This document shows positions 41,273-50,228 of a stretch of DNA of 64,000 nucleotides, piece after piece (the stretch's first letter is position 1; every line of letters starts with the position of its first letter). A model generated the notes under the pieces. That model made no database searches and was not told the DNA's origin. It worked only from the letters and a program-made list of their open reading frames with translations. The DNA comes from Salmonella enterica subsp. arizonae (GTDB lineage: Bacteria > Pseudomonadota > Gammaproteobacteria > Enterobacterales > Enterobacteriaceae). Location: positions 62,001-126,000 of the forward strand of contig NZ_VXJW01000007.1 in assembly GCF_008692845.1 (NCBI RefSeq). The letters are read 5' to 3'. A program made the position numbers and the translations under genes.

Positions 41273-41500
41273 ACTGCCTATTTCCTAATGATAGTTGAAC
41301 GGGTAGCTGAAAAAATAATGATTTTAATAGTGTGCTAACTTGTTTTTAGCGAAGTTTAATTTTACATTTCTGCCAGTTCGAAATAAATCAAGCAATATGC
41401 CAATGGTCTAAAGTTATAATATGTCAGGCCTATGCTTATATGTCTGAATAGTACTTATTAATTATAATTAAATCATGTCCAACAATATCAAGAAAAAGCT
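41273..41500. promoter_or_regulatory. Divergent promoter region of adhesin and secretion genes
   Basis: 228 bp of very AT-rich sequence between the adhesin start and the first secretion gene. It must hold promoters for both. I could not place individual sites. Confidence 0.5.
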
Positions 41501-41947
41501 ATGAGTGCAGAAGAAAATAATAGTGATGAAGAACTGGCGCCAATGGTTGATGGGCTAAGCGGAGCGCTTTGTATTCTGATACTTGTTTCTACAGTATTCA
41601 TACTCTCAAGCACTGATTCAATTGTGACATCTGATGGTGGAGCATTAAAGTTCAGAGACTCATTTACTAATCTTAGTAAAAATACCATTTACTATAGTGG
41701 CGCTGTTTCACTTTCATCGTCTGATCTTTATCAAACCCGCAAGCACTTAGTTGACTCAGGGAAAAAGAAAATCACGCTCTATGGCGCAGTATCTAAATCT
41801 GTAGAAAACCATAAAGCAAAAAACACGTTTAATTTATTGAAGATTTATACAGACTTAAAATTACCTTCTGATATAGAAGTGGAGTTCAAAGAAGGGGATT
41901 CGTCTGCATGTGAAAAAAGTCTATCTTGTATTTACTGGAGTAATTAA
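41501..41947 (+). CDS. SiiA-like inner-membrane protein (MotB-like)
   Basis: 148 residues: short acidic N-terminus, one transmembrane helix (about 18-38) led by Pro14 and Asp17 in LAPMVDGLSGALCILI, then a periplasmic part with two cysteines near the end. SPI-4 SiiA is a MotB-like partner of SiiB and uses an Asp before or in its helix for proton flow; Asp17 is the counterpart here by position. It is shorter than SiiA (about 210). It is followed by the MotA-like gene with a 4-nt gap. Confidence 0.65.
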   Translation: MSAEENNSDEELAPMVDGLSGALCILILVSTVFILSSTDSIVTSDGGALKFRDSFTNLSKNTIYYSGAVSLSSSDLYQTRKHLVDSGKKKITLYGAVSKSVENHKAKNTFNLLKIYTDLKLPSDIEVEFKEGDSSACEKSLSCIYWSN

Positions 41948-41951
41948 ATAA

Positions 41952-42959
41952 ATGTATTTTCTTGGTCTAATTTTTTATATATTAACAGCGGTATGCTACT
42001 TATTATTTCCTGCCATTAAAAATATGGTCAATCAGGCCGCTTTTCTGGCACCGCAAATTACGTATGCATGTGGAGTATTATTTATATTACCGCTGCTCCT
42101 TTTTTTAACGCATTGGGTATTCAGACTAAAGGCAAGGAAATATTACACCCTACTAGCAACGCAAACCAAACTGGCAGCTTCGGTGGCCGTCTCCTTAGGC
42201 CTGATTGGTACCTTTATGGGGTTAACCGACATGGTTTCAGCCATTTCAGGTTCGCTAGGGGGAGAAGGCGATCTTGCGGCAAAAATGGGGGCAATGATTT
42301 CATCCATTTCATCGGCACTTACAGCAATGTCATTTGCGTTCCTGACATCTATATTAGGTGTTACGGTATCAGTATTACTTTTGGTAAGCCTAAACTTTTG
42401 GGAGTTTTACTACGAGACGGAGAATAATGCTGAAAAAATGTCAGGGAATATACCTTCAGAAAATGAGCTTAATGCGTTACTCAATAGAATAACGTTGCTG
42501 GAAGAAATTAATACCAATATCGCAAACAAACTGATTTATATTCCAGAAAATACAGAACTGGCAGAGTTATTAGTGGTAAACAACAATGCCATGGCCGAGA
42601 ATTTGATACAAATAAACACCACTATTAAAAATATTGAAAAAATAACAAAAGCATTTACTGAGATAAGTGACAGTGCGCTTGTTAGTATTAATACATCACT
42701 AATGGATGTTAATCAAAGCAATATGGTAGCTAATGAAAAAATTGTCGCTGGTAATGAGCATTTAATGGATTTAAATGTTGGTGTTAACGCATTGCTGGCA
42801 TTAATGAAGAAAAACTCTGAATTTAACGAGGAAATGGAAAATAAGAAATCTGAGCAGCTTAAAGTCATTATTGACAGGCAGGAAAGCTATTTCCATGAAC
42901 AGTATAAGTTTAAGAATAAAATGAGACAGGTTGTAGAGGTACTGACTAATGAAAACTAA
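41952..42959 (+). CDS. SiiB-like inner-membrane proton-channel protein (MotA/ExbB-like)
   Basis: 335 residues with about four transmembrane helices in the first 155, including the MotA/TolQ/ExbB-type segment VAVSLGLIGTFMGLTDMVSAI and LTAMSFAFLTSILGVTVSV. The C-terminal half is a long helical, coiled-coil cytoplasmic region. In SPI-4, SiiA and SiiB form a proton-conducting complex that controls SiiE retention and release. The same role for this adhesin is inferred from gene order. The next gene overlaps by 11 nt. Confidence 0.75.
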   Translation: MYFLGLIFYILTAVCYLLFPAIKNMVNQAAFLAPQITYACGVLFILPLLLFLTHWVFRLKARKYYTLLATQTKLAASVAVSLGLIGTFMGLTDMVSAISGSLGGEGDLAAKMGAMISSISSALTAMSFAFLTSILGVTVSVLLLVSLNFWEFYYETENNAEKMSGNIPSENELNALLNRITLLEEINTNIANKLIYIPENTELAELLVVNNNAMAENLIQINTTIKNIEKITKAFTEISDSALVSINTSLMDVNQSNMVANEKIVAGNEHLMDLNVGVNALLALMKKNSEFNEEMENKKSEQLKVIIDRQESYFHEQYKFKNKMRQVVEVLTNEN

Positions 42960-44166
42960 TTTCATCATCATGGGGTTTCTGTTTTTTAGCCCATTAGCTT
43001 TGGCTGGTCAGGACACTTTACACTATGCAGATTTTATTAATGAGATGTATAAAGAATCAGATATGATCAAGGCTAAGGCCCTGGAGCTTGAATCCGAGTT
43101 GTTACGTGCGAAACAAACTGATCTCTATTTTATGCCTAAAATTTCCGCAGAAAGTAAATATAAATCAGATACTTCCCGCGGTGACATAACTGATTCTAAA
43201 ATAACTGCGAGTTCTTTGATTTTTAGCACAACAATTGTTGAGCGTTTTAAAGAGAAAAATAGTCGAATTCATAGTGCTGAATTGTCACTTCTGAAGGAAA
43301 AAGAGACCTTATATAAATCGTTAATAGAAAATTTAATTGGCATAAAATATTATGATGACCTTGAAGTAAAGGCGAGTAAATTAGAACAGACAGCCATTGA
43401 TTTATACCGTCAAATTGAGGGGAGATATCTATCCGGCATCGCTAAAGCAAGCGATGTTGAGCAGGCGCGTCTTTTGATCCAGAAAATAAAGACTGAGTCA
43501 GAAAGTATTAATAAAGAGATTGAACTACTTAAGTCTAATATAGAATTAGCCACCGGCATTGCTTTTCCTGAGCGGGGTGTTAACTTACCCGATAGTATAA
43601 TTAATAAAATTAACGGCTATAATATTAACGAGAAAGAAATTTATAATAATATTGATTATAAATTATTGAACGAACAGGCTAATGCTGCAAAATTTAACGC
43701 CTGGCAGCAAGATTCATTAGTTCAGGTTAGTCTGGTCGCAGAGGAGAGATATAATAATAGTCAAAGGATTGATAAAGATTCATGGGGGGGCATTCAGGTT
43801 TCGGTAAATCTATTTGATTATGATAAAAAGATTGCCAGTCAAACCGGTATAAAATCATACCAGGTATTAAAGACAAGGATGGATTTTAAATATAAAGAAT
43901 TGTTGGCAAAAATGAAATCATTACAACTGACGATAAATTCTAATCAAAAGGAACTTAAAGGATTAGAAGAGCAAAGCAGAACTACAGAAGTGATTTTAGC
44001 TAATCAGAAAAGAGAATATAATATCTCACAATCATCTTATTATGAAATGTTAAACACGCAATACGACTATTTTGCATTAGAGCGGAAAATGGTTGAAATG
44101 AAAATTAGTGATGCTATCAACAAGATATCTTTGCTACAGGTATCTGGCGAACTGTTAAGTTTGTGA
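42949..44166 (+). CDS. TolC-like outer-membrane secretion channel (SiiC-like)
   Basis: 405 residues with a Sec signal peptide (to about LALAGQ). The mature part is rich in long amphipathic helices in two similar halves, the outer-membrane-factor layout. Motifs such as GIAKASDVEQARLLIQK and SSYYEMLNTQYDYFALE match the TolC family. It forms the outer-membrane exit of the type I system. It overlaps the gene before it by 11 nt, and the next gene starts 2 nt after its stop codon. Confidence 0.85.
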   Translation: MKTNFIIMGFLFFSPLALAGQDTLHYADFINEMYKESDMIKAKALELESELLRAKQTDLYFMPKISAESKYKSDTSRGDITDSKITASSLIFSTTIVERFKEKNSRIHSAELSLLKEKETLYKSLIENLIGIKYYDDLEVKASKLEQTAIDLYRQIEGRYLSGIAKASDVEQARLLIQKIKTESESINKEIELLKSNIELATGIAFPERGVNLPDSIINKINGYNINEKEIYNNIDYKLLNEQANAAKFNAWQQDSLVQVSLVAEERYNNSQRIDKDSWGGIQVSVNLFDYDKKIASQTGIKSYQVLKTRMDFKYKELLAKMKSLQLTINSNQKELKGLEEQSRTTEVILANQKREYNISQSSYYEMLNTQYDYFALERKMVEMKISDAINKISLLQVSGELLSL

Positions 44167-44167
44167 T

Positions 44168-45403
44168 ATGAACAATAACCTACTATCGCGAAAGATGTTA
44201 GCGGTCTTTATGACCGTTGCTGCTTTGATTGTTTATATTTGTGTGGCGAAAATTGATATTGTCTCTCCTGGTACTGGCGTGATAACCGGTGCTTCAGATA
44301 AACTAGTAATAGTCAGTCCTGATTCAGGATTTATTAATAAATTTGATTTAAGAACTGGCTCAAAGGTTAATATCGGAGATATACTTTTTTCGTATACGAA
44401 CCTTGATGTCTTTCACCAGGAAAAAACACTTAATGAGTTAGTATTATTTGCAGACAGACGGATCGTTAGCCTGGAAGAGGATCAGCGATTGCTTAAAATA
44501 CTCCTGGCTGGAGAAATATCCGAGGAAAGTGAGTTTAGTACGGAAAATAAAGATTTCTTCAGTCAGGAACTTAGTGCTTATAAGCTTTTGAATGAGTATT
44601 TTTCTTTAAGAAATGAAGAAAAGAATTTAAAGCTCAGAGAGGAGAAGATGATTGAAGAAAAAAACGATCTTCACGATCGATTGCTTCTTTTGAAAAGGAA
44701 AGGAAATTTACTTAAATCGGCCCGTGCGCCAGAAATAGAGATAATAAATAATAAAACTGAAATAAGTCAAATTATATCTCAAATAACTACAGGGGAGATC
44801 AGTTTACTCTCATTACAGAATGACATTAAGCTGGCAAACAATAGGTTTCGTAGTAGCGTCCTTGAGCAACTCAATAACAATGCTGAACAACTGGAACAGT
44901 TACGTAGAGAACGTCTTGAAAATCGGGGACAATTGGAACTACTAAGAAATAAAATTAAGGCTAATAGTGTTTTATCACCGACGAATGGCATAATATTAAG
45001 TATTGAACGTAGCTTTGAGAAGGGTTCTTATGTTGAAAACTCACAGCCAGTAATGACAATAAAGAAAAGTAATGAAAGTAAAGTCATTGATGCTCGTATT
45101 TTAGCAAAATACAGGCCTTTTATCTTTATGGGCACAACGGCAAAAATTACTGTGAATTCACCTGGCTATAAAAAAACACTCTCAGGTGAAATTACGAGGA
45201 TAAGTGCTGATTCGTTCTCAGATGATGAAAAAAATGGTGCTGAACGTTATTACAAAGTTGAAATAAAGCCAGATGATAAAATCATAGTCCCTCCTGAGTT
45301 AGAGGGTGTCCAGGTTAATGTATATGCGCTAAGTAAGAAAGTGACTCTGTTAAATTACATTACAGCGTTAGTCGGCGATAATATTGTATTTAATGTATGG
45401 TAA
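44168..45403 (+). CDS. HlyD-like membrane-fusion protein (SiiD-like)
   Basis: 411 residues: one N-terminal transmembrane helix (about 11-28), lipoyl-type half motif TGSKVNIGDILFSY, a long coiled-coil hairpin (about 90-265), the returning half SPTNGIILSIERSFEKGSYVENSQPVMTI, and a C-terminal beta domain. This is the periplasmic adaptor between the ABC exporter and the TolC-like channel. Confidence 0.87.
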   Translation: MNNNLLSRKMLAVFMTVAALIVYICVAKIDIVSPGTGVITGASDKLVIVSPDSGFINKFDLRTGSKVNIGDILFSYTNLDVFHQEKTLNELVLFADRRIVSLEEDQRLLKILLAGEISEESEFSTENKDFFSQELSAYKLLNEYFSLRNEEKNLKLREEKMIEEKNDLHDRLLLLKRKGNLLKSARAPEIEIINNKTEISQIISQITTGEISLLSLQNDIKLANNRFRSSVLEQLNNNAEQLEQLRRERLENRGQLELLRNKIKANSVLSPTNGIILSIERSFEKGSYVENSQPVMTIKKSNESKVIDARILAKYRPFIFMGTTAKITVNSPGYKKTLSGEITRISADSFSDDEKNGAERYYKVEIKPDDKIIVPPELEGVQVNVYALSKKVTLLNYITALVGDNIVFNVW

Positions 45404-45411
45404 CGTAAACT

Positions 45412-45813
45412 ATGCTTGGATTTGTTTCTGCATTATCTTCCGCTGTGGCAGTAATGATATTATTACTGTCTGTATTATTAGCTAATTTGCTATCTGTAGC
45501 TATAACGAAAGACAATAAGCTTGATTCGGCAAATCTAACCTATGAAGCTGATAATAAAGATCAGACTGACGTTGTCATGGGTAAAGGATTTTCTTTGTCA
45601 GTCAAGGATCTCTTGCCGTTACGTTCATCTGATGCTGCAGTCAGACTATATTGTACATATGGTAATAATTTAAGTCTCGAGGTGGCCAAAAAATACACCA
45701 CTTATAATTATATCGTTGCCAAATCAGCCTTAGGAGATAAAAAAATTATTGTAGAGCAACCGATATATGAAAATAAAAAGAATACTTGTATTGTAGAAGA
45801 AGTAAAAAAATGA
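45412..45813 (+). CDS. Small membrane protein of unknown function in the secretion operon
   Basis: 133 residues with one N-terminal transmembrane helix (about 7-30) and a periplasmic domain of about 100 residues containing two cysteines (CTYGNN and NTCIVEE). It has no counterpart in the SPI-4 order as I remember it. It sits between the adaptor and the ABC exporter and overlaps the latter by 4 nt, so it probably belongs to the machine. I do not recognise the family. Confidence 0.6.
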   Translation: MLGFVSALSSAVAVMILLLSVLLANLLSVAITKDNKLDSANLTYEADNKDQTDVVMGKGFSLSVKDLLPLRSSDAAVRLYCTYGNNLSLEVAKKYTTYNYIVAKSALGDKKIIVEQPIYENKKNTCIVEEVKK

Positions 45814-47780
45814 ATAATAACTTTTTTGAAATTATTAGAAAATATTGTCTTGTCGAAGAAATTGATTTTGTTTTTAAAAATAAAAGCAAAGAGATGTGTG
45901 ATGTATTACAGAATTTTAATGATTATATAAATAATAACTTCTTTGACTATAAAATAACGACAGATAACTCTTACGATTATGCCAATTTACCAAAAACATT
46001 TATAGTAGAGTGGACAGAATCTTATTTTTTAATTTTACAAAAAGAAAAGAATAAGCTGATTAATTTAACATCTACAGATATCGTCACACAGGATGAGTTG
46101 CTTAGCAAGCGAGTATTTTATTTATCCAAGGAATTAAAAAATATAAACGATGTGGATGTTTTCGATGCTATCAAAAAGATGACGCCTGGAGCGAGTTATT
46201 TTTCTCTTGGTTTGGTTTTCTTTGCCTTGATGACGCCACTTTATTCAAACCTGTTTAACACACGCTTAATTTACAGTGATTCTTATCATTCAGTTTTCTT
46301 TGTTACTGGAATATTTATAATTTTTGTTATATTTGAACTCATTTTAAAAAGTATTATCTATGACAAAACGTCATCTCAGATTAGAAGTAACAATATAAAA
46401 TGCAATGCTTTTTTTTTATATGCTTTAAAAGTTTCAAACTGCAGAAATGCGGCAGTAAAGATACGCACTATTGAATCTTCTGTAGCATCATTCTGGGAAT
46501 CTTATCCTTTAATTTCAGTAGATTTCTCATTAACTTTTCTTTTTATAGTATGCCTTTTTGTTATGATGGGAGTTTATGCTTTCCCACTGTTTATCTATTA
46601 TATGGTGTTAACTTTTCTTTGTGTTTACATCCGTTTTTCTGCCTATAAAAAAACGCTGCAAACGAATACCGCCAGTTATGAAAAAATGTCTACATTAATA
46701 TCATTAGAAGCAAAAAGAAAAGAGTTGAAGTTTCTACGCAGCACCTTTTTTGAAAAGCTATTGATGGATAAAACTAATCGTGACGAATATACCAAAATGG
46801 AAATGAATATTGAAAATCATCATTGGGCTGAAATGATAAAGGCTAACTCTTTTGTTTCTATGATTGTGATGTTTATTTCATCCTATTTTGCTGTCGTCAA
46901 TGGTAGTTTGACGACAGCCTCTATTATTGCCATTATGATTATCAACTCTCGGCTCTCAGGGGCTTTAGTTGGGGGCGTTAATAAGTTATATTTATCACGA
47001 TTACATTCGTTTCACATCATGAATAGTTTAAGCGAGCTATTAAAAGATAAAGATACATTTGTATCGCATAGCGGTATATATATATCACGGATTCAACAAC
47101 TATCAGTTGAAAAATTATCTATTTCGTTTGCCGAACGAAAACTGATCGAACCGCTCTCATTTACGGCTGTTCCTGGAGATTTTATTGGCATTGTTGGTGC
47201 ATCAGGAGCGGGTAAATCATCTTTAATTAAAGCACTGTCAAACTCTATTAATTGCTATACAGGGTCAGTTAAGCTAAATAATGTTGATATAACACACATT
47301 TCTGAAGAGTATATACAGAGCTGTATCGCTTATCACTCTACAAACAGCTCTTTTATAAAGGGCTCGCTTCGTGAAAATTTCATGATATATGGTGTTGTTG
47401 ATGATAGTGATATCATAGAGATATTAACTTTATGCTGTAGAAATCTTATTCTTTCGAAAGAAAACGTAGACGAAAAATTTGTTGATGAGCTAAACCTTTC
47501 CAATGGGGAAAAACAAAAAATTTTATTATGTCTGGCATTATTTAAAAAACCGGAGATGGTGTTCTTGGATGAATCGACATCTTATCTTTCAACCGCTGAC
47601 GCTTTAGATTTTCTGGAAAGAATAAAACATCTTTACTCAGATAGTATTGTCATTTTTGCGACCCATGATATATCACTACAAAGGTTATTTACTCGAAAGA
47701 TTGAACTCTCACATGAACATTTAAGAACTGTAAGTTGTAATACAACGATAAGTATTCCGAAAATGAAACTGAATGGATGA
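45810..47780 (+). CDS. Type I secretion ABC exporter (SiiF-like)
   Basis: 656 residues from the ATG at 45810, which overlaps the previous stop (ATGA). About 1-115 is a degenerate C39-peptidase-like domain, as in HlyB-type exporters. About 130-400 holds the transmembrane helices. The ATPase has Walker A GASGAGKSS (463-471), a weakened signature LSNGEKQK in place of LSGGQ, and Walker B PEMVFLDEST. It energises export of the giant adhesin. SiiF is slightly longer (about 690). Confidence 0.85.
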   Translation: MNNNFFEIIRKYCLVEEIDFVFKNKSKEMCDVLQNFNDYINNNFFDYKITTDNSYDYANLPKTFIVEWTESYFLILQKEKNKLINLTSTDIVTQDELLSKRVFYLSKELKNINDVDVFDAIKKMTPGASYFSLGLVFFALMTPLYSNLFNTRLIYSDSYHSVFFVTGIFIIFVIFELILKSIIYDKTSSQIRSNNIKCNAFFLYALKVSNCRNAAVKIRTIESSVASFWESYPLISVDFSLTFLFIVCLFVMMGVYAFPLFIYYMVLTFLCVYIRFSAYKKTLQTNTASYEKMSTLISLEAKRKELKFLRSTFFEKLLMDKTNRDEYTKMEMNIENHHWAEMIKANSFVSMIVMFISSYFAVVNGSLTTASIIAIMIINSRLSGALVGGVNKLYLSRLHSFHIMNSLSELLKDKDTFVSHSGIYISRIQQLSVEKLSISFAERKLIEPLSFTAVPGDFIGIVGASGAGKSSLIKALSNSINCYTGSVKLNNVDITHISEEYIQSCIAYHSTNSSFIKGSLRENFMIYGVVDDSDIIEILTLCCRNLILSKENVDEKFVDELNLSNGEKQKILLCLALFKKPEMVFLDESTSYLSTADALDFLERIKHLYSDSIVIFATHDISLQRLFTRKIELSHEHLRTVSCNTTISIPKMKLNG

Positions 47781-48096
47781 AAAGGTTTAGGTTAGTATGT
47801 ATGGGATTAAAACGGTAGTGTTTTTGGTAGTGGCGATTTAAGCCAGATTATATACAATATGTAAAGCGGTGATATGAATATTACCGCTTATAAAACTATT
47901 TGATCATTTTCTGGCTCAATGAATCTATTGACGTCACGAAAAAACCTATATTATAAATAACTATTGTAGTGAAATCATAATATCTGAAACTGTAAGATTA
48001 CTGACATGACTGCACCTCCAATAGAACGTTACTATGTGACCAGTACTTTACTGTTAGTCTATTTTAATCATGGTATTTCTGAATGTTATGATCAAA
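47781..48096. other. Gap between convergent exporter and rtsB genes
   Basis: 316 bp, AT-rich, between convergent genes. I see no gene or clear terminator here. Confidence 0.4.
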
Positions 48097-48369
48097 TCAA
48101 GTTATCTCTATTGAAATAGAAAACTCAGTTAACATTAAATGAATTAGTTCCACATCAGTAGTGATAGCCATTTTTCTATAAGCTGATCTTTTTTGGGTTG
48201 AAATGGTCTTGATGTTTCGATCTAATAAGTTTGAACAGCTTTTTACCGATAACCCTGCTGCGATATAATAAATAACCTTTTTTTCGCTCAACGTTAAATT
48301 AAACTTTTCAGCGAGTAAGAGGATGCCATTTTTTATATTAATATGCTTTAACTTATTCTTATACTGCAT
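48097..48369 (-). CDS. rtsB: RtsB, LuxR-type DNA-binding regulator
   Basis: 90 residues consisting mostly of a LuxR/GerE helix-turn-helix (LTLSEKKVIYYIAAGLSVKSCSNLLDRN, then KTISTQKRSAYRKM), with no receiver domain. In Salmonella, RtsB represses flhDC and so motility while RtsA turns on invasion genes. The identification rests on position 11 nt downstream of the rtsA stop, near tRNA-Phe, plus size and domain. In this genome it lies next to a giant-adhesin secretion locus. Confidence 0.85.
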   Translation of the reverse strand: MQYKNKLKHINIKNGILLLAEKFNLTLSEKKVIYYIAAGLSVKSCSNLLDRNIKTISTQKRSAYRKMAITTDVELIHLMLTEFSISIEIT

Positions 48370-48380
48370 TGCTATATATC

Positions 48381-49256
48381 TCAGTTGACAAATTGATATT
48401 GAGAGGAAGACAAAAAAGATAGGAATTCTGAGGGCGTTGTTTTAAAATGTTTTTTAAAAACACATGTAAAATAAGAAGCACTATCATAGCCACACATATA
48501 CGCCACACGAGTAACATTATACTCACTATTGCGTAGAAGCTTTGCCGCTTTATTCATTCGCGCATTAAGGTAAACCTCGCTGAATGAGGTGTTCTCTTGT
48601 TTTAGTTTCCTTTTTAATGTGGAGCAACTCATATAAAGTGAATCAGAAATATCCTTGAGTGTCCATTTTCGACTTATGTCACTTATAATAATATTATAGA
48701 TATTTTCGGCTACTGAATTTTGCGATAGTTCTCTAAAGAGAGAAAATGCCTCAGGTTCAGAAATGAACTCTGAAAGTAGAAATCTTATTAAATATTGTTT
48801 TTTATCTTGTGGCAATTTCTGATTCTTATTTGAAGTGTATAAAAGATCGAATACTCGTGCTACTCCTGTTTCTATTGGCGCTAATAAATGTTTTGTAGTC
48901 GGTTTTGTTAGGGGGGCATGAAACTCTGCATGTTCATACAGAAAAAAATTATAAGTATTTTTGATTGATGCGGAATCTAGTTCAATTAAATTATAATTTA
49001 ACTTTTCATTGGTCTCTTCCTGGATGATATGAATGGTTTGCTCTTTTGCTAAAAATATTAACATTGGCCCTATTATCGTAATATGTTCTCCGGACGATGT
49101 CGTAATTGTAATTTTACCCGTAGTGAGCTTGATGAGCACTGACTGCACTAAATTTAATCCCTGAAGTGATAAGGTCTTCCTCTGCCAGCTTTGTGCTGAT
49201 TGTAAAAATTCAACGTTCCCCACCGGGACAGGTGAGGGATTGAAGACTTTTAGCAT
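48381..49256 (-). CDS. rtsA: RtsA, AraC-family invasion regulator (HilC/HilD-like)
   Basis: 291 residues. The C-terminal 110 residues, from NIYNIIISDISRKWTLKDI to YMCGYDSASYFTCVFKKHF, closely follow HilC and HilD, with two helix-turn-helix motifs. RtsA activates hilA, other SPI-1 genes and dsbA, and is the known HilC/HilD homologue encoded beside rtsB near the tRNA-Phe gene. The AT-rich codon use matches the adjacent secretion genes rather than the core. Whether it controls the neighbouring adhesin locus is open. Confidence 0.9.
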   Translation of the reverse strand: MLKVFNPSPVPVGNVEFLQSAQSWQRKTLSLQGLNLVQSVLIKLTTGKITITTSSGEHITIIGPMLIFLAKEQTIHIIQEETNEKLNYNLIELDSASIKNTYNFFLYEHAEFHAPLTKPTTKHLLAPIETGVARVFDLLYTSNKNQKLPQDKKQYLIRFLLSEFISEPEAFSLFRELSQNSVAENIYNIIISDISRKWTLKDISDSLYMSCSTLKRKLKQENTSFSEVYLNARMNKAAKLLRNSEYNVTRVAYMCGYDSASYFTCVFKKHFKTTPSEFLSFLSSSQYQFVN

Positions 49257-49668
49257 GATAATTTCCTTTTATTCAATGTGTGTAAATTACAATTTATTCT
49301 TGCAAATATTTTAAACGAGAACGGTGGATATATAGTTATATGTGTTAGCTATCTTAAGGTTTTAGTTATTAAATTTTCAATTTTTTATGAAAATCGGTAT
49401 ATATATTTTGTTGCTATATATTATAGTATCGTTAAAAAACCATCCAGCGTATAAAAAAAAGATGGAAATTTACAAGGATTGGCTCATATTCTTATCAAGT
49501 TATCTCCTTTAGATTTGAATTAAGTAATAACTATACTTAATTTTTTTGTGGGGGATACAAATTCTGGTATTAATTTATGATAAGTTTTTTCTGAGTCTTA
49601 AATATTAACGTTCTTGATTAAGAAAGAGGATACAAAGCGGTAAAGGTATACTATCGGCAGATAGATGT
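49257..49668. promoter_or_regulatory. rtsA upstream region
   Basis: 412 bp of very AT-rich sequence upstream of rtsA with no ORF I can support. It should contain the rtsAB promoter and sites for HilC/HilD/RtsA and H-NS, none of which I could place exactly. Confidence 0.45.
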
Positions 49669-50012
49669 CTGAATCGCCACGGGTTTAACAGACACCTCAG
49701 AGTCATTTAAAATGACTTGATGAGAGGCGCCATGAGCGGTAAGCATTATCCCGAAGAGTTTAAAATTGGAGCAGTCAAACAGGTTGTTGATCGCGGTCAT
49801 TCTGTTTCCAGCGTTGCAACACGTCTCGATATCACCACCCACAGCCTTTACGCCTGGATAAAGAAGTACGGTCCGGACTCATCCATTAATAAAGAACAGT
49901 CAGATGCTCAGGCCGGGCTCCGCCGGCTCCAGAAAGAGCTGAAGCGGGTTACTGACGAACGGGACATATTAAAAAAGCCGCGGCGTACTTCGCAAAGCTG
50001 TCCGACTGAGGT
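49669..50012 (+). mobile_element. IS3-family remnant with frameshifted orfA
   Basis: Starts with an IS3-type end (TGAATCGCCACGGGTTTAAC) and then reads OrfA from the ATG at 49732: MSGKHYPEEFKIGAVKQVVD, helix-turn-helix and leucine-zipper parts, ending near ERDILKK. At the A-run after DILKK (about 49971-49976) the frame is lost; one extra base would restore the usual AAAYFAKLSD ending. OrfB is absent. It is therefore an inactive left end of an IS3 element. Confidence 0.75.
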
Positions 50013-50027
50013 ACGCCTTTATACGCG

Positions 50028-50129
50028 GTGAAGAAACTGCTGGGTCATGTCAGCATCACATCGACGCTGGAATACATTGATGAAAGTGTTGATAGCCTGC
50101 GGGATATACTGGAAACGGAGTTGATGTAG
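50028..50129 (+). pseudogene. C-terminal scrap of a tyrosine recombinase
   Basis: 33 codons reading VKKLLGHVSITSTLEYIDES and ending at a stop at 50127-50129. The GH...T..YI pattern is the active-site end of phage integrases (catalytic His and Tyr). It is fused directly onto the IS3 remnant, and the rest of the gene is gone. It points to an older island at the same tRNA. Confidence 0.65.
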
Positions 50130-50193
50130 CAGCCTGATGAATATAGCGCTGACACAATTTGACATTAACAACAAATATCTGTAAAGATCACGC

Positions 50194-50226
50194 ACGAAAA
50201 AACAGACTTGCGCGAACAAGTCTGTT
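50194..50226. terminator. Strong bidirectional terminator
   Basis: AAAAACAGACTTG and CAAGTCTGTTTTT form a 13-bp stem with flanking A and T runs on both strands. It lies directly after the stop of the small minus-strand ORF at 50229. Confidence 0.8.
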
Positions 50227-50228
50227 TT

